A stretch of DNA of 64,000 nucleotides. It comes from Ga0077555 sp050250755 (lineage in GTDB: Bacteria; Pseudomonadota; Alphaproteobacteria; Rhizobiales; Hyphomicrobiaceae). The notes beneath the pieces are model-generated. The model did not search any database. It was not told where the DNA came from and saw only the letters and a program-made list of their open reading frames with translations. Positions 49,751 to 58,100 of the stretch are shown piece by piece. The translations under genes and the position numbers were made by a program. Location: NCBI GenBank assembly GCA_050250755.1, contig JBFWOB010000035.1:1-64000 (forward strand). Reading direction: 5' to 3'. Every line of letters starts with the position of its first letter. Position 1 is the first letter of the stretch.

Positions 49751-50146
49751 ATGAAACGCACATCGTTGCGGGCGGCTGCTATGGGCACCGCTCTGCTCAC
49801 CGTCCTTTCTGTATCCGCTCGGGCGGACACCAAGGATTATGAATTCCAGCTCGTCGACAAGGAGCTGAAACAGGGCAAGGCCATCGTCTCGGTCAAGCTC
49901 GTGCACAAGCCTTCGGGCAGAGCCATTCCCGACGCGGTAATCTTCGCCAAGCGTATCGACATGGGCCCCGACAAGATGGAGGCGATGACCGCCCCACTCG
50001 AGCCGGTCGCATCCACGGAGACCAGCGTCTATCGCTTCAAGACAGACCTGACGATGGCCGGAAACTGGGCCCTGTCGCTCGGCGCAAAGGTGCAGGGCGA
50101 AGAAGGGACCGTCGAGAGCAAACTCATCCTCAAGGCGCTGCCATGA
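49751..50146 (+). CDS. FixH/YtkA-like exported protein
   Basis: A 131-residue protein with a signal peptide (ends VSARADTK). The rest (IVSVKLVHKPSGRAIPDAVI, then TDLTMAGNWALSLGAKVQGE) is a FixH/YtkA-like immunoglobulin-type domain often found just before RND metal efflux genes. It overlaps cusB by four bases. The Met-rich loop (RIDMGPDKMEAMTAP) could bind Cu or Ag. Confidence 0.82.
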   Translation: MKRTSLRAAAMGTALLTVLSVSARADTKDYEFQLVDKELKQGKAIVSVKLVHKPSGRAIPDAVIFAKRIDMGPDKMEAMTAPLEPVASTETSVYRFKTDLTMAGNWALSLGAKVQGEEGTVESKLILKALP

Positions 50147-51597
50147 CCTCGATCATCAAGGGTATGGCAACCGTTGCGGCAATCGCCGCCACGGCGGGAG
50201 CTGGTGTGTGGGCCGGACAACTTGGAATGGTAGGTATTCCGTGGGGCGGCAAGCCAGCAGCGATGGAAACAGCCAGTAAGAGCGAGCCGTCCGGCCCAGT
50301 CATCTATTACCGCGATCCGGACGGGCGGCCGTTCTATGCGAGTGCGCCACGCAAAACCGATGCCGGCCGCGCCTATGTCGCCGTGCTTGCCAGCGAAGAT
50401 GTGAGCTTCGATACGAAATCAGCGGCTGAAGCGGGCTCGGCCGAACGCAAGATCAAATACTACCGCAATCCGATGGGGCTGCCGGACACGTCGCAGTTGC
50501 CGAAGAAGGACTCGATGGGGATGGATTACATCCCTGTTTACGAGGGCGAGGATACCGACGACGGGTCCGTGAAGGTCTCGCCCGGAAAGCTGCAGCGCAC
50601 CGGCGTCGAAACCACACTGGTCGGCAAGCACGCCATCACGCGCACGATCAGAGCACCCGGCGTTGTTCAGCTCGATGAGCGGCGCATCATGGTCGTCGCA
50701 CCGCGTTTCGACGGCTATGTTATCAAGGTTGGAGCGCCGACTACGGGCACCCACCTCAAGCAAGGCGACGAGCTTGCCACTGTGTTTGGCCAAGAGCTGC
50801 TCAATCAGGGCGCGCGTCTCGTGGTGGAGCAGAGCTTTTCGAAGCAGAAGGATGACGAGCCCTTCACTGCTCAGGGCGCGCGATACGACGGCGAGCGCGT
50901 CATCGGCGCCAGTCGGCGGCTTGCCAATCTCGACGCGCCGCAGGAGTTCATCGACGAAATCCTGCGAACGAAGCGCGTACCGGACAACGTGGTGTTTCGG
51001 GCACCGATGAACGGCATCGTGCTGGAGCGCAACGTCGTGGATGGTCAGGCGTTCAAGGCGGGCGACGTGCTCTTCCGCATCGCCGACCATACGTCGGTTT
51101 GGATGATGGCCGACGTGGCGGAGGGCGACATCGACGCGGTGACGCCTGGACAGAATGTGACGGTCACGACGCGTGCGAGACCTGGCCGCACCTTCACCGG
51201 CACAGTCACCGTCATCTATCCGCAACTGATGAAAGAAACCCGAACAGCGCGGGTGCGCATCGAGCTTCCCAACACCGACCTTGCGCTACTGCCTGACATG
51301 TACGGCGAGGTGTCGATCAGCACGGGCGCAATCGGAGATGTTCTTGCGGTTCCCGTCAGCGCAGTGATCGACAGCGGGTCCCGTCAGGTGGTGCTTATCG
51401 AACGCGGCGAAGGCCGGTTCGAGCCTCGCGCTGTGAAAATTGTCAGACGCGGAGATGGCTATGCGGAAATCTCGGACGGTGTGAGCGAAGGCGACCGGGT
51501 GGTCGTCAACGGGAACTTCCTCATTGATGCGGAAAGCAATCTGCAGGCGGCGTTGAAGGCTTTTTCTGAGCCTGACAGCCCGGAGGTCAAGCCATGA
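50143..51597 (+). CDS. cusB: RND periplasmic adaptor CusB-like, with duplicated metal-binding domain
   Basis: A 484-residue membrane-fusion protein. An N-terminal anchor is followed by two related short blocks. The second (KYYRNPMGLPDTSQLPKKDS with MGMDYIPVYE) is the heavy-metal-binding domain of Cus-type adaptors; the first (IYYRDPDGRPFYASAPRKTD with AGRAYVAVL) looks like a decayed copy. The barrel and lipoyl domains follow (VVAPRFDGYVIKVGAPTTG, FRAPMNGIVLERNVVDGQAF). It links CusA to an outer-membrane channel not present in the window. It overlaps CusA by four bases. Confidence 0.9.
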   Translation: MTSIIKGMATVAAIAATAGAGVWAGQLGMVGIPWGGKPAAMETASKSEPSGPVIYYRDPDGRPFYASAPRKTDAGRAYVAVLASEDVSFDTKSAAEAGSAERKIKYYRNPMGLPDTSQLPKKDSMGMDYIPVYEGEDTDDGSVKVSPGKLQRTGVETTLVGKHAITRTIRAPGVVQLDERRIMVVAPRFDGYVIKVGAPTTGTHLKQGDELATVFGQELLNQGARLVVEQSFSKQKDDEPFTAQGARYDGERVIGASRRLANLDAPQEFIDEILRTKRVPDNVVFRAPMNGIVLERNVVDGQAFKAGDVLFRIADHTSVWMMADVAEGDIDAVTPGQNVTVTTRARPGRTFTGTVTVIYPQLMKETRTARVRIELPNTDLALLPDMYGEVSISTGAIGDVLAVPVSAVIDSGSRQVVLIERGEGRFEPRAVKIVRRGDGYAEISDGVSEGDRVVVNGNFLIDAESNLQAALKAFSEPDSPEVKP

Positions 51598-54500
51598 TTG
51601 CCAGGCTCATCACTTGGTCGGCGCGGAATCTCGTTCTGGTGCTTCTTGCCACCGCGTTCGCGGTCGTTGCGGGTGTGTGGGCTGTCCGGACGCTTCCGCT
51701 CGATGCCATCCCTGACCTCTCGGACACCCAGGTTATCGTCTTCACAGAGTTTCCGGGGCAGGCACCGCAGGTTGTCGAGGACCAGGTCACCTACCCGCTG
51801 ACAACGTCGATGCTGACCGTGCCACGATCAAAAGTCGTGCGCGGGTTCTCGTTTTTCGGCGTGTCGTTTGTCTACGTGATCTTCGAGGACGGTACCGACA
51901 TCTATTGGGCCCGCTCGCGTGTGCTCGAATACCTGAACGCGGCAGCAAAGCGGCTGCCTTCCGGCGTCACTCCGACCCTCGGACCCGATGCCAGCGGTGT
52001 TGGCTGGGTCTACCAGTACGCCCTGATCGGCAAAGACAAATCCCTCGCGGCTCTGCGCTCGCTTCAGGACTGGGAGATCCGCTTCGGCCTCTCCAAAGCT
52101 GAAGGTGTCGCCGAGGTCGCCAGCGTGGGAGGCTTCGTCAAACAGTACACAGTCGTCGTCGATCCTGGACGCCTGCGCAGCCTCGGCATCCCGCTGGGCA
52201 AGATCCGAGAGGCCATCCGCGGCAACAACATGGATGTCGGCGGAAGAACACTGGAGCTTGCCGAGCACGAGTTCATGGTGCGTGGGCGCGGCTACCTCAA
52301 GGGCATTCCCGATCTCGAAAGCATCGTGGTGAAGACCGAGGGTGGGACGCCTGTGCTTCTGAAAGACGTCGCCCGGGTGGAACTGGCTGGTGACGAACGG
52401 CGCGGCATTACGGAATTGAACGGCGACGGTGAGGTGGCGAGTGGCATTGCCTTGCAACGCTCCGGCGCCAATGCGCTGACTGTCATCGATAACATCAAGG
52501 AAAAGCTGAAGGAGATTGCGCCGGCGCTTCCCGAGGGCACGGAGATCGTGCCGGTTTATGACCGATCCGAACTGATCCATCGCGCCATCGCAACGCTTAA
52601 GACCACGCTATTGGAGGAAAGCGTTGTCGTTGCGCTCGTATGCATCGTCTTCCTGCTGCACGTGCGGAGCGCGCTGGTTGCCATCCTTATGCTTCCGGTC
52701 GGTATCCTGCTTGCGTTCCTCGCCATGCGAATGCTGGGGATCGGCTCCAACATCATGAGCCTCGGTGGCATCGCGATCGCAATCGGTGCCATGATCGACG
52801 CGGCCATCGTCATGATCGAGAACGCTCACAAGCATCTGGAACGCGCTCCACCCGACAAACCCAGAACTGAAATCCTGATCGAGGCGGCGGCCGAGGTGGG
52901 GCCAGCGCTGTTTTTCTCGCTGCTTATCATCACAGTCTCATTCCTGCCGATCTTCACGCTGGAGGCCCAGGAAGGGCGATTGTTCGGACCGCTCGCCTTC
53001 ACCAAGACGTTCGCGATGGCGGCAGCGGCTCTGCTGTCGATTACATTGGTCCCCGCACTTATGATCCTGTTCGTGCGCGGCCGCATCATTCCTGAGGCCA
53101 AAAACCCGCTCAATCGGGCGTTGATCGCGATCTATCGCCCGGTGATCCATGGCGTGCTGAAGGCCAAGACGCTCACCATCGGGATTGCCATTGCCGTTCT
53201 GGGCATTTCCGTATGGCCCGCGACGCAGGTCGGCAGCGAATTCATGCCAAACCTCGATGAGGGCACGCTGATGTATATGCCGACGACCCTGCCGGGGTTG
53301 TCCGTCACCAAATCGGCGGAGTTGCTGCAGACACAGGACCGCATCATCAAGTCGTTTCCGGAAGTCGCTTCCGTATACGGCAAGGCTGGCCGGGCACAGA
53401 CCGCAACCGATCCGGCGCCGATCGAGATGTTCGAGACCGTCATCAACCTCAAGCCCAAAGTGGAGTGGCGTCCCGGTGTCACGACGGACAGCCTCATCCA
53501 GGAAATGGACAAGGCGCTGCAGTTCCCCGGCGTGTCCAACGCCTGGACCATGCCCATCAAGGCACGTATCGACATGCTCTCGACCGGCATCCGCACGCCC
53601 GTAGGCGTGAAGGTGATCGGCACGGACCTCTCCGCCATGGAGAAAGTCGCACGCGAGGTCGAAACGGTTCTTAAGTCGGTTCCGGGGACTTCGAGTGCCT
53701 ACGCCGAGCGCGTGGTCGGCGGTTACTATCTGGAAATCGTGCCCAACCGCGAGCGCCTCGCACGTTATGGCCTCATGGTTTCGGACGTCCAGGACGTCGT
53801 CGCGATGGCGCTCGGCGCGGAACCGATCACGACCACGGTTGAAGGCCGGGAGCGGTACACCGTCGCCATCCGCTATCCGCGCGACTTGCGTTCGGATCCG
53901 CAATCCATTGCCAAGGATGTGCTGGTGTCGCTGCCCGGTGGCGGCGGCGGCACTGTGCCCCTTGGCGAAGTGGCCGACATCCGGCGTACGCAGGGCGCGA
54001 CAAGCATCAGAACCGAAAATGCCAAGCTCGCGACCTACGTCTTCGTCGACATCCGTGATCGCGACCTCGGCGGCTATATCGCCGATGCCCGGAAGGCGGT
54101 CAATGAGCACGTCAAGCTGCCGACCGGCACCTATCTCGTCTGGAGCGGGCAGTTCGAGTACCTGGAACGGGCGGAAGCGCGGCTGAAACTGGTCGTGCCG
54201 GTCACGCTGATGATCATCTTCCTTCTGCTCTACCTCAACTTTGGCCGGCTCACGGAAACTCTGATTGTCATGCTCTCACTGCCGTTCGCGCTCGTCGGCG
54301 GCATGTGGATGGTCTGGTGGCTCGGGTTCAACCTCTCAGTTGCGGTGGCGGTGGGGTTCATCGCGCTCGCAGGCGTAGCCGCCGAGACCGGCGTGGTGAT
54401 GCTCATCTACCTCGATCACGCGGTGGAAGATGCCAAGGCCAAGTGCAGGCGTGAAGGCCGGGCCTATACGCGTGACGATCTCTACGACGCGATCATGTTC

Positions 54501-54758
54501 GGCGCCGTCGAGCGCGTGCGGCCCAAGATGATGACTGTGGTCGCGATCATGGCCGGCCTGCTTCCCATTCTGTGGAGCACGGGCACGGGATCGGAAGTTA
54601 TGCAGCGGATCGCCGTGCCGATGATCGGCGGTATGGTCTCTTCCACGCTGCTGACACTGGTGGTCATCCCGGCAATATATGCAGCGGCCAAGGGGCGGCA
54701 GCTGCATCAACGGAGCGAGTCGCCTCAAGCAGACCGGACAGCTCTGGCGAGATCTTGA
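51594..54758 (+). CDS. cusA: Heavy-metal RND efflux pump CusA-like
   Basis: A 1054-residue inner-membrane pump. LPLDAIPDLSDTQVIVFTEF is the first periplasmic entry, GIAIAIGAMIDAAIVMIENA is TM4 with the proton-relay acids, and GSEFMPNLDEGTLMYMPTTL and the second-half repeat (ALAGVAAETGVVMLIYLDHA) match the HME-RND family for Cu/Ag. Length is normal for the family. No cusC-type outer-membrane gene lies downstream, so the channel must come from elsewhere. Confidence 0.93.
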   Translation: MIARLITWSARNLVLVLLATAFAVVAGVWAVRTLPLDAIPDLSDTQVIVFTEFPGQAPQVVEDQVTYPLTTSMLTVPRSKVVRGFSFFGVSFVYVIFEDGTDIYWARSRVLEYLNAAAKRLPSGVTPTLGPDASGVGWVYQYALIGKDKSLAALRSLQDWEIRFGLSKAEGVAEVASVGGFVKQYTVVVDPGRLRSLGIPLGKIREAIRGNNMDVGGRTLELAEHEFMVRGRGYLKGIPDLESIVVKTEGGTPVLLKDVARVELAGDERRGITELNGDGEVASGIALQRSGANALTVIDNIKEKLKEIAPALPEGTEIVPVYDRSELIHRAIATLKTTLLEESVVVALVCIVFLLHVRSALVAILMLPVGILLAFLAMRMLGIGSNIMSLGGIAIAIGAMIDAAIVMIENAHKHLERAPPDKPRTEILIEAAAEVGPALFFSLLIITVSFLPIFTLEAQEGRLFGPLAFTKTFAMAAAALLSITLVPALMILFVRGRIIPEAKNPLNRALIAIYRPVIHGVLKAKTLTIGIAIAVLGISVWPATQVGSEFMPNLDEGTLMYMPTTLPGLSVTKSAELLQTQDRIIKSFPEVASVYGKAGRAQTATDPAPIEMFETVINLKPKVEWRPGVTTDSLIQEMDKALQFPGVSNAWTMPIKARIDMLSTGIRTPVGVKVIGTDLSAMEKVAREVETVLKSVPGTSSAYAERVVGGYYLEIVPNRERLARYGLMVSDVQDVVAMALGAEPITTTVEGRERYTVAIRYPRDLRSDPQSIAKDVLVSLPGGGGGTVPLGEVADIRRTQGATSIRTENAKLATYVFVDIRDRDLGGYIADARKAVNEHVKLPTGTYLVWSGQFEYLERAEARLKLVVPVTLMIIFLLLYLNFGRLTETLIVMLSLPFALVGGMWMVWWLGFNLSVAVAVGFIALAGVAAETGVVMLIYLDHAVEDAKAKCRREGRAYTRDDLYDAIMFGAVERVRPKMMTVVAIMAGLLPILWSTGTGSEVMQRIAVPMIGGMVSSTLLTLVVIPAIYAAAKGRQLHQRSESPQADRTALARS

Positions 54759-55162
54759 TGTTCGCAATTCGCCATTCGGGTCGGACGCCCGATGCATGCT
54801 GTTGGAAGTATTGCGAGCATGGCCGACCAGGCTCCGCAGGAAATTGACGTCGTCCGGTCGATATCGGCTTCCTCGAGAGGCTGTGTGAAAACGCGGCAAA
54901 TCTAGCGAAGCACTGAAAGATTCCTCCAGCGGCAAGCGGGAGGATCGAATGGGGCGGTTCATTGATGGTGCGGATCGGATACAGGCGATGCCCTGGGGCC
55001 AAACCGAAGCTCGATCGACCGAGCCGCGGCTATCGACATTCTATCAGCGGCGAGCGATGCCGCGAGAGTTTTCTGCTCTGCGATTGAGGGACTCGCGTCT
55101 GCAATAATCCGGAGTGCGCCGCGCGGAATGTCTGAAGCGCTCCTTGCGGCCGGCCCTTGACG
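54759..55162. mobile_element. Remnant of an IS1182/IS5-like element
   Basis: GAGGCTGTGTGAAAACGC (about 54877-54894) looks like the terminal repeat of such elements. A frame at 54949, with GGGAGGATCGA upstream, starts MGRFIDGADRIQAM, like the N-terminus of an IS1182-type transposase, then loses homology within about 15 residues. The rest of the stretch has no gene. Only the left end appears to be left. Confidence 0.5.
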
Positions 55163-56380
55163 TCAGTGCAGCTTCACTGGAAGTTTTGCGAGGGCACGGA
55201 TCCCAAGCCGCTTGCGCCAAGCCAGATCGTATGGCGCAACTGCAAGCCGAATGTCGGGAAAGCGGGCCAACATGCGTTCGAACGCGATGGCCGCCTCGGC
55301 CCTGGCAAGCTGGAAACCGAGACAAAAGTGAACGCCGGTTCCAAAGGAAAGGTGCGGATTCGGCTTCCGCGTGATGTCAAATCGATCAGGTTCCTCGAAC
55401 TCCAGCGGGTCGCGGTTTGCGGCGGTCAGGAAGCCTGCGATGATCTCGCCTCGCCGGAACTCCTGACCGGCGAACAGAACATCTCGCGAAGCCCAGCGGG
55501 GCTTTGTGAGCTGCACCGGAGACACATGGCGCAGGCACTCCTCGACACAAAGCGGCATGGCGGTCGCGTCCGCCTTCAACTGATGCCGCTGTTCGTCGTG
55601 ACGCAGGATTTCGAGCAGGCCACCCGCAATGAGATGGGTTGTGGTCTCCTGGCCAGCGCCGAAGAGCAGGAAAATCATTGAGACGAGTTCATCCTCGCTC
55701 AGTTTTCTCCCCTCGATCTCGGCATTACAAAGCGCCGAGATTAGGCCATCGGGCTTAGCACCCCCGCCGGGCCTTGAGACCCCTTGCAGATAGCGCACGA
55801 CTTTCAAGACACCCGGAATTGCGCGGATGACTGCGCCGATATTAGCGGTGTCGTTCAGGCCACCCAGCCAGTTCTTGAAGCGTTGATGATCCTTATCTGG
55901 AAGACCCAGCATTGCGCAAATAACGGAGAGCGGCAGATCCCGGCAGAAATCCGCCATCAAGTCCACTTCGTCGCGTCCTGCCAGATCATCCAGCAAACGG
56001 TCAGCAACGTCCTCTATGAGAGGTCGCATGGCTTGAATGCCACGACGCTGAAAGGCCTGGTCGACAAGCCCGCGCAATTGGCGATGCTCCGGATCGTCCT
56101 TCCCAATCATATTCAGCGCGAGAAGGCCGATCGATCGGGGCAGTATCTTAAGGATGCGTTCCTGGGTCCGCTTCCCGGCGTTGGCCGGGTCACGCACGAA
56201 CGTGTCTCGGTCCTTGAGCATAGCCGCGCATGATTCATGCGAAATGCAGAGCCATATCTTTCCGAGAATCGGCAGCCGCATTCGCACCAGAGGGCGACCG
56301 GTTGCTCGGAGCTGTTCCAGCGTCCGGGACGGATCTGCGTGGAACGATGACGACACAATATCGAATTGCGGCAAGCTCAC
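55163..56380 (-). CDS. Cytochrome P450
   Basis: A 405-residue soluble bacterial P450. FLLFGAGQETTTHLIAGGLL is the oxygen-activating I helix, EECLRHV holds the ExxR of the K helix, and FGTGVHFCLGFQLARAEAAI is the haem-Cys loop. No redox partner is nearby. Substrate unknown. Confidence 0.95.
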   Translation of the reverse strand: MSLPQFDIVSSSFHADPSRTLEQLRATGRPLVRMRLPILGKIWLCISHESCAAMLKDRDTFVRDPANAGKRTQERILKILPRSIGLLALNMIGKDDPEHRQLRGLVDQAFQRRGIQAMRPLIEDVADRLLDDLAGRDEVDLMADFCRDLPLSVICAMLGLPDKDHQRFKNWLGGLNDTANIGAVIRAIPGVLKVVRYLQGVSRPGGGAKPDGLISALCNAEIEGRKLSEDELVSMIFLLFGAGQETTTHLIAGGLLEILRHDEQRHQLKADATAMPLCVEECLRHVSPVQLTKPRWASRDVLFAGQEFRRGEIIAGFLTAANRDPLEFEEPDRFDITRKPNPHLSFGTGVHFCLGFQLARAEAAIAFERMLARFPDIRLAVAPYDLAWRKRLGIRALAKLPVKLH

Positions 56381-56493
56381 GAAGCGCTCCTGGGGAGGTT
56401 ACGGCAAGAGTTCGCGGTGGCAGCATGTCCCGCCGGGATCAGCACCAAGATGCTGCAGCGTTCAGGTCTCGCTGTTGCAGTAACTCACGCTGT

Positions 56494-57615
56494 TCATATC
56501 GGATAGCGCAGAACCGCCGCCAGTGGTGCTCCCTCCGGAATGTCGTCCTTGCGAACGGCTAAAAACTTCGCGCCGGCCATGATCGCCCGACCCGCAATCT
56601 CGTCGAGAATATCGTATGAACGAGCGTCCGCCGCCGCAACGCGGGTCACGGCCCCATCGGAATCGCTGAGTGTGCCTGGAATGGTCTGATCGATGTCGAC
56701 CATCAAGACCTCAACTGCACCCCTTGTCGCAGCACGTGCCGCTTCCTCCACATTGGCAGTCGCGCGGCGTTCTCCCGAGCGGGTCTCGTACAATTGCCGG
56801 GTGTCCTCGATCTGATCCCTGTAATGCTGATCAAGTATCGTCCGCGCGGCATCAGCAAGTTCTGCTTCGCTTAGCCGATCAGGACTTCCAGAGATTCCTC
56901 TCTCAAGCAGCGAAGACGAGCTATTTACGGTGCGAAAAATCGGCGCCAACGGCTCCGTAGCAGCAAGGATGAGTGGTGTGTCCCGCCCCGCCAACACCGC
57001 GCGCAATGCGGAATCCACTTTCCGAGCGTACTGCCGCAATAAGACAGTCTGCCCTTCGGCGTTTGCTATACGGGTGTTTTGCGTAAGGTTGTTGACCGAT
57101 GCGCGACCTACGGCATCGGCGGCGCTCTTCGGAAGTGCTGGTACGCGAACCTGCGATGGTGGCAGATCCGCGAAGATTTCAATCAGCCGTACATCGTTCT
57201 CTGAGAGAGCGAGAACAAGCGCGGTTTGCGGGAAGGCTATCGCCCTTAGCAGAGGTTTCAAATGGAAGCGGTCTGAGACCTGAACGGTGCCGGTTACTGT
57301 CGTGGCAAGCCGGAACGTTCGAATGCGATCGGGCGTGGCAAGGACTGCCAAACTGTTGGCCTGTAAGCGCCAGAATTCTTCGTCATCCTTGAGAGCGTCA
57401 AGCTCGCCCTCAAGCAGAGCCCGTCGGCGTTTATCAAGCCCGATTTGTTCTAGTTGCTCGATGCCAGACTTGACGAGGTTCCCATACGCCACTCGACTGG
57501 CTCCGGTCTTCTGCGTCTGGGGGGTCGTTGATACGTAAATGGAGAGGCAGGCATCCGAGCGCAGCGATATCAGCGCCTTCAGCTCCGGCAACGTCGGTAT
57601 ATCTACGTAGAGCAT
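56494..57615 (-). CDS. baeRF-type (bacterial archaeo-eukaryotic release-factor-like) protein
   Basis: A 373-residue protein. The N-terminal part (PTLPELKALISLRSDACLSI) and the central KVDSALRAVLAGRDTPLILA with a C-terminal RNase-HI-like block (ATRGAVEVLMVDIDQTIPG) are the pattern of bacterial eRF1-like (baeRF) families. The GGQ motif of real release factors is absent. A role in ribosome rescue or stress is predicted for the family but not proven. Confidence 0.82.
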   Translation of the reverse strand: MLYVDIPTLPELKALISLRSDACLSIYVSTTPQTQKTGASRVAYGNLVKSGIEQLEQIGLDKRRRALLEGELDALKDDEEFWRLQANSLAVLATPDRIRTFRLATTVTGTVQVSDRFHLKPLLRAIAFPQTALVLALSENDVRLIEIFADLPPSQVRVPALPKSAADAVGRASVNNLTQNTRIANAEGQTVLLRQYARKVDSALRAVLAGRDTPLILAATEPLAPIFRTVNSSSSLLERGISGSPDRLSEAELADAARTILDQHYRDQIEDTRQLYETRSGERRATANVEEAARAATRGAVEVLMVDIDQTIPGTLSDSDGAVTRVAAADARSYDILDEIAGRAIMAGAKFLAVRKDDIPEGAPLAAVLRYPI

Positions 57616-57846
57616 GGACTTGGCGTCTCCTCAATGAAGCGTAGTTTGGAAGGGCTAATGCAGCTTGGCGCGATTTTTGTTGACGCCCGTCAAGCCTCAG
57701 CTACGAAACCCCAAGCATACTCAGTCTTCTCCGGCCGAGCCAAACAACACGGCATACTCATGACAAGTCAAGCTGGCGCTCCGATCATGCGTCGGCAGCG
57801 CACCAGCAAACGGGCCATGTCAGAAGGATGGTGTCTTGCTCGCTGC

Positions 57847-58014
57847 TCAGCGCGATGAAGAAGTTTTTGCACGCGATGTGGAGCGAACCCAATCGGCAAT
57901 GAAAGCGACTGCGGCAATACCGAAGGGAAGCGCCAGAAGGAACAAAAACGCGGCATCCGCGCTTTGCATCTCCTGCCAGAACTCGCTCAGAATCCGCTTC
58001 TTAGGGTGCTCCAT
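57847..58014 (-). CDS. Small membrane protein, unknown function
   Basis: A 55-residue protein: a charged N-terminus (MEHPKKRILSEFWQEMQSAD), one helix (AAFLFLLALPFGIAAVAFIA) and a basic tail. It lies just upstream of and divergent from the P-type ATPase gene. No strong ribosome site is visible, so confidence is moderate. Confidence 0.5.
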   Translation of the reverse strand: MEHPKKRILSEFWQEMQSADAAFLFLLALPFGIAAVAFIADWVRSTSRAKTSSSR

Positions 58015-58100
58015 TTTCAGATGATAGCCCAGCGTGACATGGTGTGCCAGTCGTACAAGCCGAAGCCGCTCTTTATCAGGCGAACGATGGTTTCAATACG

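Noticed and set aside
52938..54110. A 390-residue minus-strand frame inside cusA
   Set aside because: A long antisense shadow of the RND pump; its sequence is His/Arg/Asp-rich without domains.
57768..57956. A 62-residue minus-strand frame near the baeRF gene
   Set aside because: The neighbouring frame (57847-58014) gives a more plausible membrane peptide and overlaps it.
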